From contig JAOUDZ010000007.1 of the NCBI GenBank assembly GCA_029858965.1, positions 36,193 through 100,192 of the forward strand: 64,000 nucleotides of DNA, given 5' to 3'. How positions within the stretch are numbered: position 1 is the first letter of the stretch; each line of letters opens with the position of its first letter. Origin of the DNA: Cyclobacteriaceae bacterium. GTDB taxonomy: Bacteria > Bacteroidota > Bacteroidia > Cytophagales > Cyclobacteriaceae. Positions 17,212 through 25,518 of the stretch are shown piece after piece. Both the position numbers and the translations under genes were made by a program. The notes beneath the pieces are model-generated. The model had not been told where the DNA came from and did not search any database. It was given only the letters and a program-made list of their open reading frames with translations.

Positions 17212-18516
17212 TTACGGAGCCTGCTCATGAACTATCACCCTCACTCTTTTGATTCTGTTACCATCTACCGATTCAATAACAAATGTAAACTGCTCATAAT
17301 TGATTTGGTCACCGGCCTTCGGAAATTCACGCTTCAATTCAATGATTAGTCCACCTAAAGATTCACTTTTGCCTTTGACTTCACGGAAAGTTTCTGGTTC
17401 TATGTCAAGTGTTTTGCAGAAATCACGAAGTATTGTTTTTCCATCAAATAGAAAGGTTTTGCTGTCTATTTTCTTGAAGTGGTGCTCAACTTCGTCAAAT
17501 TCATCATTGATTTCACCAATTATTTCTTCGATTAGATCCTCTAAGGTTACCAGGCCCGTTGTACCACCATACTCGCCTGTAATGATTGCCATATGCACGC
17601 GCTTTTCCTGAAAATCTTTTAATAATAAATCAATCTTTTTCGTCTCGGAGACAAAGAACCCAGGCCTTAGGAGCGATTGCCATGTGAATCCTGTCTGAAT
17701 TTCCAGGAAGGGAAGAAGGTCTTTTATGTACAAGACACCTATAATTGAATCCAGTGTGTTTTCGTAAACTGGAATTCTTGAGAAACCGGATTTGTTAACA
17801 AAATCCATGAGTTCATCATAGGTTGAATTGGCATTGATCGCAGAGATTTCAGCGCGGTTCCGCATCACCTGCCTTACGGTCAATTTTCCAAAATTGGCAA
17901 TGCCCTTAAGGATATCCTGCTCACCTTCGGAAGTTCCCGCTGTATTTGCTACTGTCTCTTTTGCCTGGTCAAGCACATCGGCCGATGGTATTTTCTCTGT
18001 CAAATTCCTGGGCCATAAGGTCTTAAACTTTGAAATTAAGACTGAAACCGGTATCCAGATTGGCATCAATAATTTCCACACCTGAGCGGAAACCAGGGCA
18101 AACTGTATGTTTTTCTGCCTGCCATATAATTTTGGGAAAAGATCTCCAGTCAGCACAATGGCGAGTGTAATCAAAACAATTATGATCCTTAACGGCCATT
18201 CGGTTTCTCGACCAGCCCATTGAAGAATTGAGATGGTTACAATGGCTAATTTTGCCAGGATGTTCGTAGCAAGGAGGGTGACCAATAATAATTGCGGGTG
18301 CTCCAATATTTCGACAAGGTCCTGCTCCCTCCTGCTACTGCTGCGCCTGCAACGGTCCAGATCTTTTGATTGAAGCGAAAAGAATGCGGCTTCAGAGGCA
18401 GATATTAATGCGGAGGTGATTACCAACAAAGCGATAACGATGAGGACAATTGGATGTGATGCATCCAGAACCGCGACGATATTTAGTAATAAGGTTTTAC
18501 TGGGAGGCTCGTCCAC
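17212..18516 (-). CDS. gldE: Gliding motility-associated protein GldE (CNNM/CBS/CorC-HlyC family)
   Basis: Membrane protein of 434 residues. A DUF21/CNNM-type transmembrane domain occupies roughly residues 10-150 (segments IVLIVIALLVITSALIS; LLLVTLLATNILAKLAIV; IIIVLITLAIVLTGDLF). A CBS-domain pair follows at about 215-330, then a CorC/HlyC transporter-associated domain to the end. I place the start at the GTG 18514-18516 (VDEPPSKTLLLN): it lies just past the ssb stop, gives the family's usual length, and no ATG exists in frame before the membrane domain except within ssb. Partner of GldD; its role in gliding is supportive. Confidence 0.93.
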   Translation of the reverse strand: MDEPPSKTLLLNIVAVLDASHPIVLIVIALLVITSALISASEAAFFSLQSKDLDRCRRSSSRREQDLVEILEHPQLLLVTLLATNILAKLAIVTISILQWAGRETEWPLRIIIVLITLAIVLTGDLFPKLYGRQKNIQFALVSAQVWKLLMPIWIPVSVLISKFKTLWPRNLTEKIPSADVLDQAKETVANTAGTSEGEQDILKGIANFGKLTVRQVMRNRAEISAINANSTYDELMDFVNKSGFSRIPVYENTLDSIIGVLYIKDLLPFLEIQTGFTWQSLLRPGFFVSETKKIDLLLKDFQEKRVHMAIITGEYGGTTGLVTLEDLIEEIIGEINDEFDEVEHHFKKIDSKTFLFDGKTILRDFCKTLDIEPETFREVKGKSESLGGLIIELKREFPKAGDQINYEQFTFVIESVDGNRIKRVRVIVHEQAP

Positions 18517-18538
18517 AAAGGTCAGCGTTGGTGGAACA

Positions 18539-18982
18539 TCAGAACGGCAAATCGTCCGTACTCGTGTCAGCAGCAGCGTTTGCCCGGACATTGTCCGATG
18601 AGCTGGGCTCAGCAGGAGAATAACCCGATCCTGAGTTTCCGCCACTACTTCCTTTGGTAGAAAGCATGGTCATATTATCTGCCACAACTTCAGTGGTGTA
18701 GCGTGTAACCCCTTCTTTTTCCCATGAGCGAGTACGCAACTTTCCTTCAATATAAACCATATCCCCTTTGTGAAGATATTTTTGGGCGATTTCCGCAAGC
18801 GAACGCCAGACTACGATGTTATGCCATTCAGTAACCTCTTTCTTTTCTCCAGTAGTTCTGTCTTTATAGCTTTCTGACGTCGCCAATGTGAAGTTGGCTA
18901 CAGTAGCTCCGTTTTCTAAATTCCTTACTTCAGGGTCTTTCCCTAACCGACCCACTAAAATAGCTTTGTTTACGCCTGACAT
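18539..18982 (-). CDS. ssb: Single-stranded DNA-binding protein
   Basis: 147-residue SSB with the OB fold N-terminal ([20 protein letters not shown] ... [20 protein letters not shown]) and a flexible Gly/Ser/Pro linker. The conserved acidic C-terminal tip DDLPF recruits repair and replication partners. Start ATG 18980-18982, standard for the family. A TATTTTTG box on the minus strand (19029-19036) suggests its own promoter between mutY and ssb. The neighbour order mutY-ssb-gldE-gldD is a conserved Bacteroidota arrangement. Confidence 0.96.
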   Translation of the reverse strand: MSGVNKAILVGRLGKDPEVRNLENGATVANFTLATSESYKDRTTGEKKEVTEWHNIVVWRSLAEIAQKYLHKGDMVYIEGKLRTRSWEKEGVTRYTTEVVADNMTMLSTKGSSGGNSGSGYSPAEPSSSDNVRANAAADTSTDDLPF

Positions 18983-19028
18983 ATCTGATGTTTTGTTTAC
19001 AAATAACGACTCTCTTAACTGAGAAAAA

Positions 19029-19036
19029 CAAAAATA
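19029..19036 (-). promoter_or_regulatory. -7 box (TATTTTTG) of ssb
   Basis: Perfect TAnnTTTG on the minus strand, 46 bases ahead of the ssb ATG and before the mutY stop at 19052. No TTG at the ideal -33 distance. Confidence 0.4.
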
Positions 19037-19051
19037 CCAATCTTCGCTCAA

Positions 19052-20113
19052 CTATAAAAGGTGGCTGTCAGTCAAAAATCTGCTAATTAGGACAGGTTTG
19101 GGTATTTCAGCAATTTTCCTAGGTGAATAAAATTTGGAGCCGTCTTTTGACAAATTGGATAATCCATGCCGTGGGACGAGTATGAACTTTGAAAGTATAA
19201 GCTGGTGGGTCAGCGCATGTTTATATAACCTGGAAACTTTGATCGCATCATACCGGATCCCCATTTGATGTATTGTGTTGAGCTGGACAATAAGATCCTG
19301 AATTTTGGTTGGTTTGGACTTTTCGATGAGGAAGAAATCATATAGACCATGCCAGATATCCTTTTCCTCTCTTTTTTTCATCAATATTGATTTCCCCTTC
19401 TGTATTACCAGATAATAGAAGTATCGCTTCCTGGGTGCCTTAAGTTTTGCTTTGACGGGTAATGCGTATTGCAAGTTATTGCGGGCAGCAAAACAATTGG
19501 AGCTAAATATACAATGATCGCATGAGGGATTTTTAGGCGTGCAGTGCAGGGCCCCAAACTCCATTATGGCCTGGTTATAAAGATCTGGGCGGCTCTTGCT
19601 GATGAGCTTGCCCGCCACCTTACCGAAGATTTTCTTTCCATCCGGGCTATTGATCTCTTTATCAATCCCAAAAACTCTTGACAATACGCGAAAGACATTT
19701 CCATCAACGACCGCCACACGTTCCTTGAAAGAAATGGATGCAATTGCCGCGGCAGTATAATCACCTATCCCGCGAAGTTTTTTCAGGGATTCAAAGCCTT
19801 TGGGAAAAACGCCCCCATGATTATTGACCACTTCCTGTGCGCATTTATAAAGATTTCTCGCTCTTGTGTAATAACCCAGTCCTTGCCACAGGCGAAGCAC
19901 ATCTTGCTCAGATGCGGCGGCTAGTGACACCACGGTAGGAAATTTTTCTACAAATTTTAAATAGTAGGGTAAACCTTGTCCTACGCGTGTTTGCTGTAGG
20001 ATAATTTCAGAAAGCCAGATCTTATAGGGGTCCTTTGTCTCCCTCCAGGGAAGATCCCGCTTGTTAAGTTCATACCATTTAACGACTTTATCGGAAAAAT
20101 ATCGCGTGTCCAT
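19052..20113 (-). CDS. mutY: A/G-specific adenine glycosylase MutY
   Basis: 353-residue glycosylase that removes adenine mispaired with 8-oxoguanine. Helix-hairpin-helix region LRGIGDYTAAAIASISF with the catalytic Asp in VVDGNVFRV (near 143). [4Fe-4S] ligands C-x6-C-x2-C-x5-C in CTPKNPSCDHCIFSSNC near 190. C-terminal NUDIX-like domain KRYFYYLVIQKGKSILMKKR, which recognises 8-oxoG. Divergent from HU. It heads the mutY-ssb-gldE-gldD cluster. Confidence 0.96.
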   Translation of the reverse strand: MDTRYFSDKVVKWYELNKRDLPWRETKDPYKIWLSEIILQQTRVGQGLPYYLKFVEKFPTVVSLAAASEQDVLRLWQGLGYYTRARNLYKCAQEVVNNHGGVFPKGFESLKKLRGIGDYTAAAIASISFKERVAVVDGNVFRVLSRVFGIDKEINSPDGKKIFGKVAGKLISKSRPDLYNQAIMEFGALHCTPKNPSCDHCIFSSNCFAARNNLQYALPVKAKLKAPRKRYFYYLVIQKGKSILMKKREEKDIWHGLYDFFLIEKSKPTKIQDLIVQLNTIHQMGIRYDAIKVSRLYKHALTHQLILSKFILVPRHGLSNLSKDGSKFYSPRKIAEIPKPVLISRFLTDSHLL

Positions 20114-20167
20114 CTTGCTGATTATCAGATTTTTTCAATATTCTTTTTTAATTATAGGGGTAGCATT

Positions 20168-20175
20168 TAAATTTG
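20168..20175 (+). promoter_or_regulatory. -7 box (TAAATTTG) of the HU gene
   Basis: Perfect TAnnTTTG. The in-frame TTG at 20173 is part of this box, so it cannot be the translation start. The box supports the GTG at 20212, giving a leader of about 30 bases. Confidence 0.55.
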
Positions 20176-20211
20176 GCCACCCGAAAAAATTTCGACCTTA
20201 AACATAACACT

Positions 20212-20517
20212 GTGACGAAAGCAGACATTATTAACGAAATCGCTGAAAAGACCGGAGTTGACAAAGCTGATGTCACTGCATCAGTAGAAGCATTCTTCAG
20301 CGTTGTTAAATCATCCATGTCAAATGGTAATAACATCTACATCCGTGGTTTCGGCAGCTTCATTAACAAGAAGCGAAAGAAAAAGATCGCCCGCAACATC
20401 TCTCGCAATACTGCCTTGGTAATCGATGAACATTTTGTGCCTAGTTTTAAGCCCGCTAAGATCTTTGTCAATAAGATCAAGAACAGTGACAAGGTTAAGC
20501 AACTGGAAGTAAAGTAG
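20212..20517 (+). CDS. HU-family DNA-binding protein
   Basis: 101-residue nucleoid-associated HU/IHF-type protein. Start at GTG 20212 (VTKADIINEIAEKTGVDKADV), the normal beginning of HU. The dimerisation helices are followed by the family signature IYIRGFGSFINKKRKKKIARN and the DNA-embracing arm (ALVIDEHFVPSFKPAKIFV). Slightly longer than E. coli HU because of a C-terminal tail rich in Lys. Divergent from mutY. Confidence 0.94.
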   Translation: MTKADIINEIAEKTGVDKADVTASVEAFFSVVKSSMSNGNNIYIRGFGSFINKKRKKKIARNISRNTALVIDEHFVPSFKPAKIFVNKIKNSDKVKQLEVK

Positions 20518-20585
20518 GGTTATTGGCTCTTGGGTACTAAAGTTGTTTCAGGAGTGGCGCAAAATGAGCGCTTTTCCAGCTATTT

Positions 20586-21395
20586 ATGCTAAAAACAAGG
20601 ATTATATTAATTGCCGCCAGTGCCATCCTAATCTGGCTTATCTTCCTGTTGCCAAAAGTAGTGGTGGATAACGAGGATGAATTGGGAAATAATACTGCCG
20701 ATTCGAGCTCGTTGCAAACAAACAGCCACCCACCTGCGCCGAAGGAGATTCTAGCCGGTATCCGAGATCTTAGGCTTCAAATCCGAGAAAGTACGGCGAA
20801 TGAAAAAAATGCTATCTTTGCCGACTCTTTATCAGACCTATACCAAATTGCCGGAAAATCTGACAGTTCGGCTTGGTTTGCTGAAGAAGCTGCGAAGTTC
20901 TTCAATAATGTTGGAAGTTGGATCAAGGCCGGTGATCAGTTTTACCAGGCTTACACCCTTGCCCTTGATCAGCCAAAGCAAAATTATTTTGCTGAGAAGA
21001 CCCGCGAGTATTACGAAAAGGTGCTGGATGAAGATCCAGACAACTTGGATGTAAAGACTAAGATGGCCATGACTTATCTTAGTTCTCAAAGTCCGATGCT
21101 GGGTATAACCATGCTCAGGGAAGTATTGGGAACCGATCCAAATAATGAGTTGGCTCTTTTTAACCTGGGGATGCTTTCTATTCAATCCGGCCAATATGAC
21201 AAAGCCGTGGAACGTTTAGAAGCATTGGTTAAGATCAACCCAGCGCATGTACAGGGTCACTTGTTGCTTGGCATTGCTTTAATGAATACTGATGAAAGAC
21301 TTAGGGCAAGGGCAGAATTTGAAAAAGTGAAACAAATGGATAGGGACCCAGCTGTACAAGCTACAGTAGATTCTTATCTGAAGGATTTAAAATAA
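20586..21395 (+). CDS. TPR-repeat protein with N-terminal membrane anchor
   Basis: 269 residues. An N-terminal anchor (RIILIAASAILIWLIFLLP) is followed by an acidic linker and several tetratricopeptide repeats from about residue 95 on. The clearest are at 170-205 (NELALFNLGMLSIQSGQYDK) and 205-240 (HVQGHLLLGIALMNTDERLR). A scaffold or adaptor on the periplasmic side of the inner membrane is likely. Its position between HU and ribonuclease G is common in Bacteroidota. Co-directional with HU, 68 bases apart. Confidence 0.85.
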   Translation: MLKTRIILIAASAILIWLIFLLPKVVVDNEDELGNNTADSSSLQTNSHPPAPKEILAGIRDLRLQIRESTANEKNAIFADSLSDLYQIAGKSDSSAWFAEEAAKFFNNVGSWIKAGDQFYQAYTLALDQPKQNYFAEKTREYYEKVLDEDPDNLDVKTKMAMTYLSSQSPMLGITMLREVLGTDPNNELALFNLGMLSIQSGQYDKAVERLEALVKINPAHVQGHLLLGIALMNTDERLRARAEFEKVKQMDRDPAVQATVDSYLKDLK

Positions 21396-21474
21396 TTGTT
21401 TAACCACTCCCGCGTCACCGGCAAGGATAAATCCCAGACGGGGCAATGGAGTAAAAAAATTAAAAAAATCATAT

Positions 21475-21564
21475 ATGCCAAGCGGAAAAAAAAGAAAGAA
21501 GCACAAAATGGCAACGCACAAGCGGAAGAAGCGTCTAAGAAAGAATAGGCACAAAAAGAAATAA
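21475..21564 (+). CDS. AURKAIP1/COX24-domain small ribosomal peptide (29 aa)
   Basis: 29-residue peptide beginning MPSGKKRKKHKMATHKRKKR and ending NRHKKK; more than half Lys/Arg/His. The KMATHKRKKRLRKNR core is the hallmark of the AURKAIP1/COX24 domain, shared with mitochondrial mS38 and bacterial bS22-type peptides that sit in the small ribosomal subunit. The ATG at 21475 follows the AT-rich tract taaaaaaatcatat. It lies between the TPR gene and the ribonuclease G gene and is easily missed by gene callers. Confidence 0.88.
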   Translation: MPSGKKRKKHKMATHKRKKRLRKNRHKKK

Positions 21565-21634
21565 TCGGGTCTCTGATTAATTTGCTGGCATTTTGCCAGT
21601 CTGTACACATCGTTTATTTTAATCCAAAAGTGTT

Positions 21635-23188
21635 TTGAGTAATGAACTAATTATTAGTGCCACTCAGGACGGATGTCGTATAGCCCTTCTCAAAGACAAG
21701 ACGCTTGTAGAATTCCACAATGAGGAAGAAGGAAGTAAGTTTACAGTAGGCGATATTTATCTGGGCACCGTAAAAAAGGTTGTTCAGGGACTCAATGCAG
21801 CATTCATTGATGTTGGCTACGATAAAGACGCTTTTCTTCATTACCTTGATCTTGGTGCAAAGTACAGTTCACTTCAAAAGTTCACCAAACTTGTACTGGC
21901 AAAGAAGATTAAAGGTGGAAAATTAGACAGATTTAGGCCGGAACCGGACATTGACAAACATGGGAAAATCACCCAGCAATTGTCTAAAGGTCAGTTAATC
22001 CCCGTTCAAATCGTCAAAGAGCCAATTTCAACGAAAGGGCCACGATTATCCTGTGAGTTATCCCTGGCCGGGAGATACCTGGTATTGGTGCCATTTGCCA
22101 ATGCTGTAAGCGTATCCAAGAAAATTACGAGTGGGGAAGAACGCAAGCGTCTACTTCGCCTTATTCAATCCATCAAACCTGAAAATTTCGGCGTAATTAT
22201 CCGCACCGTTGCGGAAGGCAAGGAAGTAGCAGAACTTGATCGCGATCTGCGTACTATGGTTAAAACCTGGGAGGAGGGCATGGAGCGTTTAGCAAATGCA
22301 GCGCCATCTGAAAAAATTATCGGAGAGTTGGATAAGACATCGTCATTGTTGCGCGATATGCTTAACGAATCCTTTGACAATGTGCACATCGACGATAAGA
22401 AAATATTTGAAGATGTTAAGACCTATATCCGGACGATCGCACCTGAGAAGGAAAAGATCGTAAAGCTATACACCGGGAAGTCGAAGATCTTTGAACACTA
22501 TGGAATTGAACGACAAATAAAATCTGCTTTTGGGCAAACCGTGAGTCTTAAGGCTGGAGGATACCTGATCATTGAGCATACTGAAGCGTTGCATGTAATT
22601 GATGTGAACAGTGGCAATAAATCCAACCGGGAGGAAAATCAGGAGACAACAGCGCTTTCTGTCAATATGGAGGCGGCGAAAGAAATGGCCAGACAACTGA
22701 GGCTGCGGGATATGGGGGGGATAATTGTTGTCGACTTCATTGATATGAAGAACCCCGATAACAAGAAGCTTATCTTCAAAATCATGAAAGATGAGATGGC
22801 AGACGACAAGGCAAAATCCACTGTATTGCCGCTTTCAAAATTTGGATTGATGCAAATCACGCGGGAGCGCGTGCGTCCCCAAATGAATATTGCGACAAAG
22901 GAAGTTTGTCCTGCATGCAACGGTACCGGAAAGATTACGGCATCGATCCTGGTCTCGGATCTAATCGAGAAGAATATCGAGCATTTATTGGTCAAGCAAA
23001 ATGAAAAAAATCTGGTTTTAGCCGTTCATCCTTACTTGCATGCCTACTTTACCCAAGGTTTAATATCACAACGTATGCGCTGGTATTTTAATTATAAACG
23101 GTGGGTAGGATTAGTGAAGGATACCTCTATGGCCATAATGGAATATAAATTCCTGAACAAAGAGGGTGAGGAGATTCAGTTGACTTGA
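21635..23188 (+). CDS. rng: Ribonuclease G/E family endoribonuclease
   Basis: 517-residue Rne/Rng family enzyme for rRNA maturation and mRNA decay. An S1 domain is at about 35-125 (VGDIYLGTVKKVVQGLNAAFIDVG), with catalytic Asp in VIDVNSGNKS near 324 and VVDFIDMKNP near 366. The Zn-link CPACNGTG at about 428 holds the dimer. The start is TTG at 21635 (LSNELIISATQDG); the ATG at 21642 is out of frame, so a non-ATG start is required. A hairpin at 23214-23237 follows the stop. Confidence 0.94.
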   Translation: MSNELIISATQDGCRIALLKDKTLVEFHNEEEGSKFTVGDIYLGTVKKVVQGLNAAFIDVGYDKDAFLHYLDLGAKYSSLQKFTKLVLAKKIKGGKLDRFRPEPDIDKHGKITQQLSKGQLIPVQIVKEPISTKGPRLSCELSLAGRYLVLVPFANAVSVSKKITSGEERKRLLRLIQSIKPENFGVIIRTVAEGKEVAELDRDLRTMVKTWEEGMERLANAAPSEKIIGELDKTSSLLRDMLNESFDNVHIDDKKIFEDVKTYIRTIAPEKEKIVKLYTGKSKIFEHYGIERQIKSAFGQTVSLKAGGYLIIEHTEALHVIDVNSGNKSNREENQETTALSVNMEAAKEMARQLRLRDMGGIIVVDFIDMKNPDNKKLIFKIMKDEMADDKAKSTVLPLSKFGLMQITRERVRPQMNIATKEVCPACNGTGKITASILVSDLIEKNIEHLLVKQNEKNLVLAVHPYLHAYFTQGLISQRMRWYFNYKRWVGLVKDTSMAIMEYKFLNKEGEEIQLT

Positions 23189-23213
23189 TTCTATGATGAA
23201 TAAAGCAATATAG

Positions 23214-23245
23214 AGGAGGCATTATTTCATGTCTCCTTTTATTTT
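23214..23245 (+). terminator. Weak hairpin terminator after rng
   Basis: AGGAG (23214-23218) pairs with CTCCT (23233-23237), followed by the T-rich TTTATTTTG. The stem is only five base pairs, so this is a tentative call. Confidence 0.35.
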
Positions 23246-23282
23246 GTCCTTATGGGTTCAGGGATTCCATTAACCAGTGATT

Positions 23283-23837
23283 TTACACTGTCATGATTTC
23301 AATCTCTTTCTTTTTCATGAAGGCATCTATTTTAGAAATGAAGTCGTTGGTCATTTCTTGAACCGAGTCTTCAGCGTTTTTTATATCATCTTCAGAAGCC
23401 CCTTTGATTTTTTTCAAATGCTCATTCGTTTCCTTGCGGATATTGCGAATGCTTATCCTACCATGTTCGCATTCATGGCCAACCTGTTTTACAAGCTGCT
23501 TTCGCCTTTCTTCAGTTAGTATTGGAACGTTGATGATGACTTGTTGTCCATCGTTTTGCGGATTCAGTCCCAGGTTTGCATTTGTGATAGCTTTTTCAAT
23601 TTCAGGTATAATATTCTTCTCCCAGGGTTTGATGAAGATGGTGCGCGCATCTGGCGTAGTAAGTGACGACACCTGGTTTAGCGGCGTCATTGCACCATAG
23701 TAGGAAACCATCACACCATCAAGCATGGCAGGATTGGCTTTGCCGGCCCTGATCTTTGTGAGTTCGTGCGCTACATGATTAAGACCTTTGTTCATAAGGT
23801 CCATGGCTTCTTCCAGGTATAACTGTATTTCATCCAT
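23283..23837 (-). CDS. frr: Ribosome recycling factor
   Basis: 184-residue RRF that, with EF-G, splits post-termination ribosomes. The three-helix bundle and small domain are recognisable from AHELTKIRAGKANPAMLDG (about 22-40), PWEKNIIPEIEKAI, and the C-terminal KIKGASEDDIKNAED. Standard length. It follows pyrH on the same strand, 62 bases apart, as in many bacteria; rpsB and tsf are not adjacent here. Confidence 0.97.
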   Translation of the reverse strand: MDEIQLYLEEAMDLMNKGLNHVAHELTKIRAGKANPAMLDGVMVSYYGAMTPLNQVSSLTTPDARTIFIKPWEKNIIPEIEKAITNANLGLNPQNDGQQVIINVPILTEERRKQLVKQVGHECEHGRISIRNIRKETNEHLKKIKGASEDDIKNAEDSVQEMTNDFISKIDAFMKKKEIEIMTV

Positions 23838-23899
23838 GATTATAGACGTTAGACTTGAGATTTTTTATTTGCTTGGGGTTCTGCATAGTAACTTCCGCA

Positions 23900-24607
23900 T
23901 TAGCTAATTAGGGTTCCCGCCTCTTCACCATTCGCAATCTTGAGGAGATTACCTTTCTTATTCATGTCAAAAACAATGATTGGTAATTTGTTTTCCATAC
24001 ACAACGTAAAGGCCGTCATATCCATAATATTTAAGTTTCTTTCATAGGCCTCCTGAAAAGACAATGTCTTATAGCGAACTGCATCTGGAAATTTTTCCGG
24101 ATCTTTATTGTAGACTCCGTCAACGCGTGTTCCTTTTAACACGATATCTGCCTGTACTTCAATGGCGCGCAAACTCGCAGTGGAATCGGTAGTAAAATAT
24201 GGATTCCCAATCCCCGCCCCAAAGATCACTATTCGCCCCTTTTCAAGATGCCGGATCGCTCGGCGCCTGATGAAAGGTTCGCAAACTTGCTCCATCTTGA
24301 TCCCTGCCATCAGCCGGGTGTACAAACCATGGCGTTCCAGAGCGCTCTGCAAAGCCATTGCATTGATTACCGTTGCGAGCATACCCATATAATCTCCCTG
24401 TACCCGATCAATCCCCAGGGACTCAGCCTGGCCTCCTCTAAAAATATTTCCACCTCCAATCACAATCGCAAGTTCTACCTTTTGGTCTCTCAGCGTCTGG
24501 ATTTCTGCACAATACTGCTCCAGCATTATCGGATCGATATTCGTGCTCTTGCTGGGTCCCTGTAAAGCTTCTCCGCTGAGTTTGAGAAGGATGCGTTTGT
24601 ATTTCAT
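23900..24607 (-). CDS. pyrH: UMP kinase
   Basis: 235-residue bacterial UMP kinase (amino acid kinase fold) making UDP for pyrimidine supply and peptidoglycan/LPS sugars. N-terminal [14 protein letters not shown], the glycine loop [24 protein letters not shown] for nucleotide binding, and the [13 protein letters not shown] motif are all present. Located between a biotin-carrier gene and frr on the same strand. Confidence 0.97.
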   Translation of the reverse strand: MKYKRILLKLSGEALQGPSKSTNIDPIMLEQYCAEIQTLRDQKVELAIVIGGGNIFRGGQAESLGIDRVQGDYMGMLATVINAMALQSALERHGLYTRLMAGIKMEQVCEPFIRRRAIRHLEKGRIVIFGAGIGNPYFTTDSTASLRAIEVQADIVLKGTRVDGVYNKDPEKFPDAVRYKTLSFQEAYERNLNIMDMTAFTLCMENKLPIIVFDMNKKGNLLKIANGEEAGTLIS

Positions 24608-24712
24608 TCAAGATATTATTAAAAGTGTCGCAATATATTCAGAACCCTTAAGGATTGGAAAACAAGAGGCCGCAAAATCCGATCTGAAAACTAAATAATC
24701 TCTCGTGGAAAT

Positions 24713-25207
24713 TCAAAACTCAATCAACACCTGGTTCTTTTCAACGCTGTCACCCTTTCTCACCTTCACGGACTTAACTGTTCCTTCCCCGCTGGCCTTA
24801 ATAATATTCTCCATTTTCATTGCCTCAAGTATGAGTAATGCATCACCAGGGGAGACTGTGTCTCCCGGTTGCACCCGGAGGTCTATAATCAGTCCAGGCA
24901 TGGGGGCCTTTATCGTATTAATCTTTCCGGCCACTGGGCTGTTCAGTCCCATCTTTTCAAGGAGCATGTCAAATTTGTCTTTGACGTTCACCGCATAAAT
25001 TCTACCATTTATCTTAAGTGAAAATGATTTGGTAGCAGAATCCATATTTACTACTTCAGCGTTGTAGCTTTTGTTGCCAGACAGAATGTGGAAATATCCA
25101 TCCGAAATTTCCACGAGGTTCCAATCCAGCGGAGTACTATTTACTTGTATACCCGATTCATTAACCGTGATCTCAAAGGAACTATTATTCACCGAAGCTT
25201 TGTACAT
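24713..25207 (-). CDS. Biotin/lipoyl-attachment (biotin carboxyl carrier) protein
   Basis: 164 residues. The C-terminal 70 form a biotinyl domain with the biotinylation motif EAMKMEN (Lys at about 131), preceded by PMPGLIIDLRVQPGDTVSPG. The N-terminal 90 residues are a strand-rich domain seen in the carrier subunits of acyl-CoA/oxaloacetate carboxylases. The matching carboxylase subunits are not in the window, so the partner complex (acetyl-CoA, propionyl-CoA or methylcrotonyl-CoA type) cannot be named. The 310-base gap on its 5' side contains the TPP riboswitch of the divergent gene. Confidence 0.85.
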   Translation of the reverse strand: MYKASVNNSSFEITVNESGIQVNSTPLDWNLVEISDGYFHILSGNKSYNAEVVNMDSATKSFSLKINGRIYAVNVKDKFDMLLEKMGLNSPVAGKINTIKAPMPGLIIDLRVQPGDTVSPGDALLILEAMKMENIIKASGEGTVKSVKVRKGDSVEKNQVLIEF

Positions 25208-25383
25208 GAATGGCTGTATAGGTTATCCATAAAGGTGCAAATTTTAATCCTTCAAAATATCAGAAAAGAAAATAAAGTGTTCCGGCAGCCAAGGGCCTGG
25301 AGGAAAATCAAATGGATGCTTCCAAAAGTATTTGAGAAAAAATGGCCATACTAAGAAATGTGCGCTTACCTTTGGGAGTCAAA

Positions 25384-25462
25384 GACAAGGGGTGCCATAA
25401 AACAACGGGCTGAGATTATACCCAAAGAACCTGATGCCGGTAATGCGGCCGAAGGGAAGGCA
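25384..25462 (+). promoter_or_regulatory. TPP (THI-element) riboswitch aptamer
   Basis: All conserved blocks of the thiamine-pyrophosphate aptamer are present in order: GGGGTGCC (25389-25396), GGCTGAGA (25408-25415), ACCC (25420-25423), GAACCTGAT (25428-25436), GGTAATGC (25439-25446) and GAAGGGAA (25451-25458). The ATG of the TonB receptor lies 57 bases further on, with no T tract between. ATTCCCCT at 25484-25491 could pair with AGGGG (25388-25392) or GGGAA (25454-25458) of the P1 strands, which would be a way to couple ligand binding to translation initiation. Confidence 0.95.
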
Positions 25463-25518
25463 AGGTTGAACGTAAGCGGGTACATTCCCCTGTGTGCTGC
25501 AAGTTTAAACCAATAAAA

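Noticed and set aside
20173..20211. Upstream TTG start for HU adding 13 residues
   Set aside because: The codon is inside the TAAATTTG promoter box and the extra residues are not HU-like; GTG 20212 is preferred.
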